Assembly: GCA_938040915.1 (NCBI GenBank) | Contig: CALHZE010000074.1 | Coordinates: 1-8,054, forward strand | Direction of reading: 5' to 3' | Source: an uncultured Bacteroidia bacterium | GTDB taxonomy: Bacteria > Bacteroidota > Bacteroidia > Bacteroidales > CAJPTX01 | Length of the DNA stretch: 8,054 bases | Shown here: positions 1 to 5,471 of the stretch, in pieces | How positions within the stretch are numbered: the stretch's first letter is position 1 | Layout of the letters: the number at the start of each line of letters is the position of its first letter | The notes under the pieces: model-generated | Databases searched by the model: none | The model's input: only the letters and a program-made list of their open reading frames with translations | Told to the model about the DNA's origin: nothing | Position numbers and translations under genes: made by a program

Positions 1-230
1 GCCCAGCGCGGCATCTCCAAGGTTTTCCAGTGTCGGAAGGCGCGTAACCGCCGATCGAGCATCCAGGAGGGTTCGCCTTTGAGCTCCGAGATTCTGCGTA
101 CGATGTCCTCGTTTAACCCCTTGGGGAGGGTTTCCGTCTCAACGTTGGTGTAAAAACCATATTTATACTCGCCAGAGGTAATATCGTCTAAGATGTTTTC
201 CTCTTGGGGTGCTACACTTTCGTCTTTCAT
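1..230 (-). CDS. sufB: Fe-S cluster assembly scaffold SufB, N-terminal part (cut by window edge)
   Basis: The first 76 codons of a gene that runs off the left edge. The translation contains EYKYGFYTNVETETLPKGLN, then IVRRISELKGEPSWMLDRRL and AFRHWKTLEMPRW. This matches the conserved N-terminus of SufB (in E. coli the equivalent region reads YKEGFFTQ...LAKGINEEVVRAIS...EPEWMLEFRL). SufB works with SufC and SufD in a cytoplasmic complex on which new iron-sulfur clusters are built before delivery to apoproteins. The ATG at 230-228 is chosen because it directly precedes the conserved region and has a purine-rich AAAGGGA about 8 nt upstream. A Bacteroidota-type -7 element lies about 60 bp upstream, so the gene seems to start its own transcript, probably with other suf genes beyond the edge. 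The paralog SufD is less likely because the WML and EPxW signature is that of SufB. The cluster-binding C-terminal half is not visible. Confidence 0.92.
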   Translation of the reverse strand, partial: MKDESVAPQEENILDDITSGEYKYGFYTNVETETLPKGLNEDIVRRISELKGEPSWMLDRRLRAFRHWKTLEMPRW

Positions 231-288
231 TGATAGAGTCCCTTTTAGCGACGCACAGCCACGCGCGTGACCTCGTCGTTCTTTAGAA

Positions 289-318
289 CAAATGTAGTAT
301 AAAAATGTTCGACAGAAC
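289..318 (-). promoter_or_regulatory. Probable sufB promoter (Bacteroidota-type)
   Basis: On the minus strand, TACATTTG at 296-289 is an exact match to the Bacteroidota -7 consensus TAnnTTTG. A -33 TTG at the usual 19-20 bp spacing is not clear: the corresponding place reads GTT (318-316). Transcription would begin near 282, giving a leader of about 50 nt before the sufB ATG. The -7 match alone is not rare by chance. Support comes from its position in the only gap between the J-domain gene and sufB. Confidence 0.5.
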
Positions 319-327
319 CCGAAGGTT
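301..327 (-). terminator. Weak terminator-like hairpin after the J-domain gene
   Basis: Read on the minus strand just after the TAG at 340-338, AACC-TTCG-GGTT (327-316) forms a 4-bp stem closed by a stable UUCG tetraloop. Overlapping it, GTTC-TGTC-GAAC (318-307) is followed at once by ATTTTT. The two hairpins share bases and cannot form together. Both stems are short, so termination here would be inefficient. The T-run also lies in the spacer of the proposed sufB promoter. Confidence 0.28.
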
Positions 328-337
328 GGGGGCTGCG

Positions 338-1186
338 CTAGGAGCGCGCCTTTAAGATCTCCTCATAGGCGGCTTGGATCTCCTTAAACTTTTCGGTAGC
401 GGCGTCTATTTCCGCTTGCGATTTGTTCTGAAACCGGTCGGGATGCCAAATATTGACCAGCTTCCGATAGGCACCCTTCACCTGCGCATCACTCGCCGTG
501 GGCTCAATCCCCAGTACCGTATAGGGGTCTTTACCCGTAAACGCCGAACGCCGCCTACCGCCCGAATACCCGTACCCGCCTTGCTGGCGATTTTCCTCCT
601 CACGCCCCTGACCGGTATAGCTATACGAACGATTGCCGTGTAAAAAAGCGTCTACATACATCCGTTCCACGCCAAGACGCGCGGCGATTTCATAGAGTAA
701 ATAGCGTTCTTGAGAATCGACCACTCCATCTGCCTCTGCTAACCCCACCAACATATAGATGATGGTCAACCGACTCTGCCCCGTATGCTGCTGACGCAAC
801 GTCCAACACGCCTCTTCGATTGAGAGGTTTTGATGTAATATTTCCTTCAGTTCGTCGATAAGCGCAGGTACGAGCTCGGGGGGATAGAGCTTCTTCAACG
901 CCTCACTCACATAGACTAGCTCTGTGCGCATAATGTGCCCGTCTGCCTTCATGATTGCCGCAAAAAGGATCAATAAAGGGCGCGCACTATCGACACTCCC
1001 GCCACTCTGACGATACCCCTCCGCCTTACCAGCGTCTACACGACGCCCTTTGATGGAGAAAAAGGACAAAACAAAGAACAAAAAAAGCAGTAATAGGGGT
1101 AATAGGAAAATTGTATACCTACCAAATAAGTATAAAAGCAAAAGCCCTACCACGATTAAAATGAGACAGCCGCTGTTACTACGCAT
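338..1186 (-). CDS. DjlA-like membrane co-chaperone: two membrane segments, TerB domain, C-terminal J domain
   Basis: A 282-residue protein. Residues about 6-22 and 25-44 are strongly hydrophobic and separated by GRY, so they form two membrane segments or a hairpin. Residues about 65-185 resemble a TerB/DjlA-type helical domain, with two repeated acidic motifs, KADG (80-83) and EADG (151-154). Residues about 183-218 are a Gly/Tyr/Arg/Gln-rich linker. Residues about 219-282 are a J domain beginning DPYTVLGI, with the HPD triplet at 248-250 that stimulates DnaK ATPase. The order membrane anchor, TerB, J domain is that of DjlA (E. coli DjlA is about 271 residues with one membrane segment). It probably recruits DnaK to the inner face of the cytoplasmic membrane; the client is unknown. 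Its ATG overlaps the coaE stop region by 8 bp, which suggests translational coupling. It is last in the nusB operon. Calling it djlA itself would be too specific. Confidence 0.85.
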   Translation of the reverse strand: MRSNSGCLILIVVGLLLLYLFGRYTIFLLPLLLLFLFFVLSFFSIKGRRVDAGKAEGYRQSGGSVDSARPLLILFAAIMKADGHIMRTELVYVSEALKKLYPPELVPALIDELKEILHQNLSIEEACWTLRQQHTGQSRLTIIYMLVGLAEADGVVDSQERYLLYEIAARLGVERMYVDAFLHGNRSYSYTGQGREEENRQQGGYGYSGGRRRSAFTGKDPYTVLGIEPTASDAQVKGAYRKLVNIWHPDRFQNKSQAEIDAATEKFKEIQAAYEEILKARS

Positions 1187-1781
1187 TTTGATGCTCGAGT
1201 ATCTCTAATAAGCGTGACAACTGTGGGTCTAGCGACGAGTCTTTTTCATTCACGATGAGGAAATTTGCCGACATATAATAGGCTAGTGCATCTGGCTGAG
1301 AGGCCACCCGCAGGAGAGCCGCCTCGCGCGTGGTCTGGTCGCGCGCCACTATCCGTGACAGACGCTCTTCTGCCGAGGCTGTCACCAACACTAACCCCTC
1401 TAAAAAATCGTGCCAACAGAGACGGGGCAATAGCGCCGACTCCATAAAGACAAAAGGGTAGGGGGATGTCACTTCTAGACTCCACGCCTGAAAATCATCA
1501 AATACCGCAGGGTGAACCACCGACTCGACATTCGCACGCAGACTCGGTAGGGTGAAAAGCCGCTGTGCTACGTACTGGCGATTATACTCTCCATTCGGCA
1601 AATAGGTCTCTTTACCTAAAATTGTAGTAAGCTTTTTTCGCAAACTTGCTGACAAGACCAAACGCTTTGCTGCCTCATCAGCGCTATAGACCGCACAACC
1701 TCGATTCGCCAGCAATCCAGCAACATAGCTCTTTCCCGATCCGATTAACCCCGTTATCCCATAGGCGACCCGAGTCTTCAT
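1179..1781 (-). CDS. coaE: Dephospho-CoA kinase
   Basis: Catalyses the last step of coenzyme A synthesis, ATP-dependent phosphorylation of the 3'-hydroxyl of dephospho-CoA, in the cytoplasm. The 200-residue length is normal for the family. The P-loop GLIGSGKS is at residues 11-18, followed by VYSADEAAKRL (31-41), which corresponds to the family's DAD segment; the first Asp is Ser here and the second (D35) is kept. HPAVFDDF (90-97) is the conserved CoA-domain motif, and ESALLPR (114-120) corresponds to the usual P-L-L-F/E segment. RIVARDQTTREAALLRVASQ (143-162) matches the lid region with its Arg and terminal Gln. The start ATG overlaps the ybbR stop as ATGA (1781-1778), and the end overlaps the J-domain gene by 8 bp, so all three genes are probably translated in a coupled way. 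A nucleoside kinase is unlikely given the HPxVF and lid motifs together. Confidence 0.94.
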   Translation of the reverse strand: MKTRVAYGITGLIGSGKSYVAGLLANRGCAVYSADEAAKRLVLSASLRKKLTTILGKETYLPNGEYNRQYVAQRLFTLPSLRANVESVVHPAVFDDFQAWSLEVTSPYPFVFMESALLPRLCWHDFLEGLVLVTASAEERLSRIVARDQTTREAALLRVASQPDALAYYMSANFLIVNEKDSSLDPQLSRLLEILEHQNA

Positions 1782-2794
1782 GGCTTAGAAATATAGTAAT
1801 CTACATACATGGGCGAAAAACGTAGTCGATGGACGTAACTCGGTAGCGTATCAATTTCTACGCGCAAGCGCGCAAGCTCCTGAGTCGTGTCTGGTGACAC
1901 GCGGAAGGGTAAAACAGACGCCGTTAACGAATCGTAGTATGAAAGAGGTACTTGACACGTCACCTCGACCGAATTGGGGATCAAGCGTACCGAGTCTTTC
2001 GCTCCCTCCTCTCGCCAAAGCACGTGGATGGGCACACTGAGCACCTTCTCTGTATACTGCTCTACCCGCAGGGTTGCCAACACCGAACGTTGCTCCACCG
2101 AAATGCCTGCCGGCACGAGTAAAGTGAACTTTTGTTGATGGACGCCACTTCCTAACTCCCCGAGATCGCAATGAGTGGTCGCTATTGACTTAAGAGCTTC
2201 TATCTGTGAGTCGACCCCCATTACGGAGATACTGTCGGGCGACAAGCGGGGAGGCTCTAAGAGTATACACTGGTCTGCTAACCGATAGTCGGCAGACAAA
2301 ACGACAGGCAAACGCCGTTGCACCTGCCAATCAAAGCGGTAATGTACAGAGTCGGTCACCACGTCGACCAACTCGAGATGGGCGGGTAAGTGTCGCGACA
2401 AAAGGCTCGAAAGGTCTTGTCGCACGATGGATGCGCCGTCAGGACGGATGTAAGAAAAGCTCCGCAACGAGTCTAGGTAATTGATGTGAAGAGGCGGTGT
2501 AGAAAACCACCCTCGATATTTCAAAAGACCGAAACCACCTCCTTTGACCCGATAGGTGATTTGATGGGCATCTGTCGATACTACGCGTAGCCAAAAAGGT
2601 GTATTGTCGAGCACCAACTCTCTAGATACCTCGATCGTGTACTCGTGGTTTAACTTGATGAGAAACCATACGATGGTTGATAGCACGACAAAAAGCAGGT
2701 ACTGGAGTACCTGCTTCCGAGATTGCCAAAGCTTCCGTCGCGATCGCCACAAATAGGTTGGCAACGAACGAATCTTACGCCAATATGTGTTCAT
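1778..2794 (-). CDS. YbbR-like (CdaR-family) membrane-anchored protein
   Basis: A 338-residue protein from the ATG at 2794-2792. The N-terminus is strongly basic (WRKIRS...WRSRRKLWQSRK). One membrane segment follows at residues 29-46, then a long beta-rich region that would lie outside the cytoplasm. That region contains repeat-like units typical of YbbR domains, for example LPVVLSADYRLADQC, LEPPRLSPDSISVMGVDSQI with a following LxxLG segment, and VLSVPIHVLW with IPNSVEVTCQVP. YbbR/CdaR proteins in Firmicutes regulate the diadenylate cyclase CdaA; in Bacteroidota the role is not settled, and no cdaA is visible here. An in-frame GTG at 2812 would add six residues. The ATG is preferred because the GTG lies inside an inverted-repeat arm and the extra residues look unlike a start. 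The preceding gap of 110 bp separates it from yajC, and its stop overlaps coaE. Family assignment is by architecture, context and repeat pattern rather than a single motif. Confidence 0.82.
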   Translation of the reverse strand: MNTYWRKIRSLPTYLWRSRRKLWQSRKQVLQYLLFVVLSTIVWFLIKLNHEYTIEVSRELVLDNTPFWLRVVSTDAHQITYRVKGGGFGLLKYRGWFSTPPLHINYLDSLRSFSYIRPDGASIVRQDLSSLLSRHLPAHLELVDVVTDSVHYRFDWQVQRRLPVVLSADYRLADQCILLEPPRLSPDSISVMGVDSQIEALKSIATTHCDLGELGSGVHQQKFTLLVPAGISVEQRSVLATLRVEQYTEKVLSVPIHVLWREEGAKDSVRLIPNSVEVTCQVPLSYYDSLTASVLPFRVSPDTTQELARLRVEIDTLPSYVHRLRFSPMYVDYYISKP

Positions 2795-2802
2795 ATCCAC
2801 TA

Positions 2803-2836
2803 TTTGACACACCTACCTTCTTGAAAGCGTGTCAAA
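2803..2836 (-). repeat. Perfect 8-bp inverted repeat just upstream of the ybbR start
   Basis: TTTGACAC (2803-2810) and GTGTCAAA (2829-2836) are exact reverse complements separated by 18 bp. The structure ends 8 nt before the ybbR ATG. In mRNA it would be an 8-bp stem with an 18-nt loop that contains the purine-rich, ribosome-site-like AAGAAGGUAGG. It could be a translational control hairpin or a DNA operator; the sequence alone cannot decide. No promoter -7 match was seen in this gap. Confidence 0.6.
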
Positions 2837-2904
2837 ACTCTTTCTCGCCTCCCCCTCTTATTACACATAGTGTCTACTACGTCAGTCTCTGCCAGAGCGG
2901 CGCG

Positions 2905-3219
2905 CTACTTTATGTCGCTACCGTCGCGGAAGACGCTGTTTTTCAAGACGCGCACGGTTGTATTGTTGTCGATCTCTACGAGGATGGAGTCGTCTTTGAT
3001 CTCGGCTACTTTACCGAAAATCCCCCCCGCGACAAGGACTCGGTCTCCTTTCTGTAAACTCTCTTGAAACTTCTTCAGCTCCTTTTGGCGCTTCATCTGC
3101 GGACGAATCATGAAGAAATAGAAGACCACGATAATGAGCGCGATCATCGCGATCGACATCCATGGGCTCTGTGCACCCGCCGGTGCCGCATCTAGGAGCA
3201 AAGATAAAGTGTTAAACAT
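2905..3219 (-). CDS. yajC: Sec translocase accessory subunit YajC
   Basis: A 104-residue single-pass membrane protein that associates with SecDF and the SecYEG channel. The membrane segment is residues about 20-37, ending in the family signature FYFFMIRPQMKRQKELKKF (33-51). A small beta domain follows, with GDRVLVAGGIFGKVAEI (58-74), which matches the YajC core, and then VEIDNNTTVRVLKNSV (81-96). The length is typical. The short N-terminal stretch before the membrane segment (LLLDAAPAGAQSP) lies on the periplasmic side in this family. It follows nusB by 15 bp and is probably co-transcribed with it. secD/secF are not in the window, so the gene is separated from them. A run of seven G's (minus strand, positions 3028-3022) encodes part of the AGG motif. 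Confidence 0.96.
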   Translation of the reverse strand: MFNTLSLLLDAAPAGAQSPWMSIAMIALIIVVFYFFMIRPQMKRQKELKKFQESLQKGDRVLVAGGIFGKVAEIKDDSILVEIDNNTTVRVLKNSVFRDGSDIK

Positions 3220-3234
3220 AAGTGTTTTTCTGTA

Positions 3235-4395
3235 TTAAAAAGTTCCTCTTTCCTGTGATTCTACTCCCTCACTCTCCACGGTCGCGTCCTGCGCTGATGT
3301 GGGGGACGTGGGGGTTTGTTGTGCACTCTCTGTTTCGGTTTCGTTGCGTCTTGTGTTGTGGGTGATCGTTATGTGTTTTTCGATCCGCCCTTGGTTTTTG
3401 AGTTGGTTATGGATGTTGTCTAGGATACCGTTTACAAAGCTCAATTGTTCGTTTGCGCCGAACAGATTGGCAATGTCTACATACTCGCTTAGGGTAACTT
3501 GTGCGGGCACGTCGGGACAATACAAGAGCTCTGTAATTCCGAGCTCGATTAGCAAGCGGTCGGTGACCTTGATTCGGTCTAGTTCCCACCGAGATAGGTT
3601 GTTGCGAATGAGCTCTTGGTGTTCTGCCGCGTGTCGGAATGTTTGCAACAAGAGCGTCTCTGCATAGGTCAAATCATCTGCTTGGAGGGGCTTAGAGAGT
3701 AGCTTTGTCTCACGATCGGGGTATTCTTTCAAACGCATTAACCGCTCCACGAGTTGTGTCGTTGCGAGTTTGAGGTCGGTGCTGTAGGAAATGGGGGCTT
3801 GCAAAAAGAATTTTTGAAATTGCCCGCTTTCCCCCGAGCGCGTCTGCCCTCGCTCGGCTTCCTGCTGGAGCTCCTCTTGCTCGAGCTCGTTATACCACGA
3901 GTCGAAGAGCCAGGCGTAAAACTGTTGGATGAGTCGCTGAGTGCGAGCGAGTTGACTCTTACGGTCAGCGGCTGGGGTGTGGAGGTAGTTGTAATAAAAA
4001 GGGGTATGTATAAACTGCTGAAAGACCCCGATGAAGTTGGCGTTACTTACGTTTTCGCGCAGGTCTCGCACATACTCATTGTCGAGGGCGTCGCTCTGGT
4101 CTAGTGCGATAATAAGGCGATCTTCGGCAAACTGCGTCAGACGATTGATGAGCTCATAACTTGGGTAGTTCTTTGCCTTTTCATCCTCCAGATAGTAACG
4201 TGCTCGGAGGTTGAAGAGTGGAAGAAGCTCTAGGAGGAACTCTTGGAGGCGTCCGTAGTTGTCAAACGACTCGTGCAGGAGTTTGAGGACCAATTCTAAC
4301 GTGAGTGGCGTGTTCCCCTCGTTGGCACTCTGTAAAACCGAGTACTGATACGCGGTCTGAAACACCTTAATGCGTATGAAACGTCGTGTCAACAT
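3235..4395 (-). CDS. nusB: Transcription antitermination factor NusB, long Bacteroidota form
   Basis: NusB binds boxA RNA with NusE (ribosomal protein S10) and supports antitermination during rRNA synthesis. The NusB fold is clear near the C-terminus: WELDRIKVTDRLLIELGITE (270-289), then DVPAQVTLSEYVDIANLFG (295-313) and the signature FVNGILDNI (320-328). Classical NusB is about 140-160 residues; this protein has 386. The N-terminus (MLTRRFIRIKVFQTAYQYS) matches the start of Bacteroidota NusB, which carries an extra helical region of about 200 residues. Two further oddities are a Glu/Gln-rich, probably loose segment at about 168-198 and a Thr/Ser/Glu-rich, probably disordered tail from about 341. 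The ATG at 4395-4393 is chosen because the conserved start follows it. AGGAGG lies 12 nt upstream, and a good promoter lies about 60 bp upstream. It is the first gene of the operon continuing into yajC. Confidence 0.94.
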   Translation of the reverse strand: MLTRRFIRIKVFQTAYQYSVLQSANEGNTPLTLELVLKLLHESFDNYGRLQEFLLELLPLFNLRARYYLEDEKAKNYPSYELINRLTQFAEDRLIIALDQSDALDNEYVRDLRENVSNANFIGVFQQFIHTPFYYNYLHTPAADRKSQLARTQRLIQQFYAWLFDSWYNELEQEELQQEAERGQTRSGESGQFQKFFLQAPISYSTDLKLATTQLVERLMRLKEYPDRETKLLSKPLQADDLTYAETLLLQTFRHAAEHQELIRNNLSRWELDRIKVTDRLLIELGITELLYCPDVPAQVTLSEYVDIANLFGANEQLSFVNGILDNIHNQLKNQGRIEKHITITHNTRRNETETESAQQTPTSPTSAQDATVESEGVESQERGTF

Positions 4396-4407
4396 CGATA
4401 CTAAAAT

Positions 4408-4413
4408 CCTCCT
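4408..4413 (-). promoter_or_regulatory. Strong Shine-Dalgarno-like site before nusB
   Basis: Minus-strand AGGAGG, a full match to the anti-Shine-Dalgarno sequence, lies 12 nt before the nusB ATG. This is notable because most starts in the window lack such a site, as is usual in Bacteroidota. The spacing is longer than the optimum of about 5-9 nt, so its strength is uncertain. Confidence 0.45.
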
Positions 4414-4445
4414 GCCTTTCTCACTCTAGGTAGTCAAATAACGAA

Positions 4446-4482
4446 ACACCCGCAAAGTTATTGCTTTTTGTCAAATCGGCAA
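4446..4482 (-). promoter_or_regulatory. nusB operon promoter (Bacteroidota -33/-7 type)
   Basis: On the minus strand, TTG (4482-4480) is followed after exactly 19 bp by TAACTTTG (4460-4453), matching the consensus TTG-N19/20-TAnnTTTG of the Bacteroidota primary sigma factor. Transcription would start near 4446-4448, giving a leader of about 50 nt. It is the only place in the window where both elements and the spacing agree. Perfect 7-bp inverted-repeat arms flank it (4447-4453 and 4489-4495). Confidence 0.75.
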
Positions 4483-4495
4483 TCCTACGCGGGTG
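4447..4495. repeat. 7-bp inverted-repeat arms flanking the nusB promoter
   Basis: CACCCGC (4447-4453) and GCGGGTG (4489-4495) are exact reverse complements whose centres are 42 bp apart. One arm overlaps the last base of the -7 element and the likely start site; the other lies just upstream of the -33 element. The arrangement would suit a repressor binding two half-sites, but seven bases is short and chance cannot be excluded. Confidence 0.4.
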
Positions 4496-4505
4496 GGGGA
4501 GGATG

Positions 4506-4540
4506 GGACGCATCACGTTGCGTCCGTACAGAGGGGACGC
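4506..4540 (-). terminator. Competing hairpin arms after the coiled-coil gene; possible terminator
   Basis: Just past the TAA of the coiled-coil gene there are three arms: GGACGC (4506-4511), GCGTCC (4520-4525) and GGACGC (4535-4540). The middle arm can pair with either neighbour. The better pairing is GGACGCA with TGCGTCC (4506-4512 with 4519-4525), 7 bp with a 6-nt loop. No T-run follows on the minus strand (it reads CATCCTCCCC), so this is not a classical intrinsic terminator. The position between two transcription units still fits a 3'-end hairpin. Confidence 0.42.
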
Positions 4541-4544
4541 TCAT

Positions 4545-5468
4545 TTATTTCAGTGTTACGCTCCCCTCGCCGATCAAGGTTTCGTCCATGAAGATTGCTA
4601 TGTGATAATCGCCTGAAATAAACTTAGAGTTTACCGAGTCTCCGTAAAAGATCTGCATATCAATGTCTTGGTTCTGATAGTCTACCTCGCGATGTGCCGA
4701 ACAAGGCATTACTTGTCCGCCAAACATAAACGTAGCTCCATCTTGAGCGGGGAGTAAAATGCCATCTCGGTCGGTAAGGCGGATGTATACCATCCGTTTT
4801 CCTGGCTTGGCTAATGCATTCTCTGAAAGGGTCAAGTCGGTACGCAACACCACCGTCTTGTTTGCTCGTTTCGCGAGTTTTTGTTTTTTGTTTAAGGGCA
4901 CGATGGTGATGTTCCGCGCCTTGACCACCGAACCACGCATCACCGCCGTGCTCAACTCTTCGTTGGAAGAGGTTAGTTGTCTTACCTGTTGTTGTGACTC
5001 GGCATAACTTCCGCGCATTCGTGAGTTTTCTGCTATCAACTCGCGATTCGCAGTATTGAGAGAGTCTATCTCATGCACCATATTGCGCATAATCTCGCGC
5101 AACGTCCCCAGCTCGCGCTGATAAGATTTCAACTGTTGGAACGTCACCTGCTGCTTGGCTTTCAACTCGGCTACCAAATCTTCGGCACGCTTTTTTTCTG
5201 CAGCAAGACGCCCCTGCACTTCGGCAGAGGTTGATTTCAACGAGTCAAAAGCTTGTACCTGATGCTGTAATTGGTACATAATCGAGTCTTTCTCAAGAAG
5301 ATACTCAGTAGCCTGTTCTTCTGCGTTAACTTGTGCTCTTCGCAAGAAATAAGCCAGTACGCCGGCAACGATGATCAAAAAGATCAGTAAGAAAAAGAGG
5401 ACACTCACCACGACACTCTTCTTCCGCGTGCCCTCTCCTTGCGCTTTGAAGTTTTGTTTGACTGTCAT
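4545..5468 (-). CDS. Membrane-anchored coiled-coil protein of unknown function
   Basis: Not recognised as a characterised family. The 307-residue protein has a short basic N-terminus (GEGTRKKS) and one strong membrane segment at residues about 18-42. A long helical region at about 48-178 is rich in Glu, Gln, Lys, Arg and Leu and is very probably a coiled coil (for example AAEKKRAEDLVAELKAKQQ). A beta-rich C-terminal domain follows at about 183-307, including RNITIVPLNKKQKLAKRANK, RMVYIRLTDRDGILLP and GDYHIAIFMDETLIGEGS. The basic N-terminus predicts that the coiled coil and C-terminal domain are outside the cytoplasm. Automatic annotation might call such proteins SMC-like because of the coiled coil, but there is no ATPase motif. 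It starts 3 bp after the bcp stop, so it is probably co-transcribed with bcp and asnS. The single Cys (256) rules out an internal disulfide. Confidence 0.88.
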   Translation of the reverse strand: MTVKQNFKAQGEGTRKKSVVVSVLFFLLIFLIIVAGVLAYFLRRAQVNAEEQATEYLLEKDSIMYQLQHQVQAFDSLKSTSAEVQGRLAAEKKRAEDLVAELKAKQQVTFQQLKSYQRELGTLREIMRNMVHEIDSLNTANRELIAENSRMRGSYAESQQQVRQLTSSNEELSTAVMRGSVVKARNITIVPLNKKQKLAKRANKTVVLRTDLTLSENALAKPGKRMVYIRLTDRDGILLPAQDGATFMFGGQVMPCSAHREVDYQNQDIDMQIFYGDSVNSKFISGDYHIAIFMDETLIGEGSVTLK

Positions 5469-5471
5469 CTT

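Noticed and set aside
374..643. Plus-strand open frame of 89 codons
   Set aside because: It lies opposite the J-domain and linker region of a clear minus-strand gene and has no recognisable domain or start signal; it is an antisense shadow.
2795..2812. GTG start for the YbbR-like gene, adding six residues
   Set aside because: The GTG lies at the inner edge of the inverted repeat, and the ATG at 2794 gives a basic N-terminus typical of such membrane proteins; ATG is the simpler choice, though GTG cannot be fully excluded.
2863..2897. Small palindromes ACACATAGTGT (2863-2873) and CTCTGCCAGAG (2887-2897) after yajC as a terminator
   Set aside because: Arms of four and five bases with almost no loop and no following T-run; too weak to call.
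3199..3206. -7-like TATCTTTG at the beginning of yajC
   Set aside because: It lies downstream of the yajC start codon and has no -33 element at a proper distance.
3754..4104. Plus-strand open frame of 116 codons opposite nusB
   Set aside because: It is antisense to well-conserved NusB coding sequence and resembles no protein family; its Leu/Val-rich stretches come from the Gln/Glu/Asn-rich codons of NusB read backwards.
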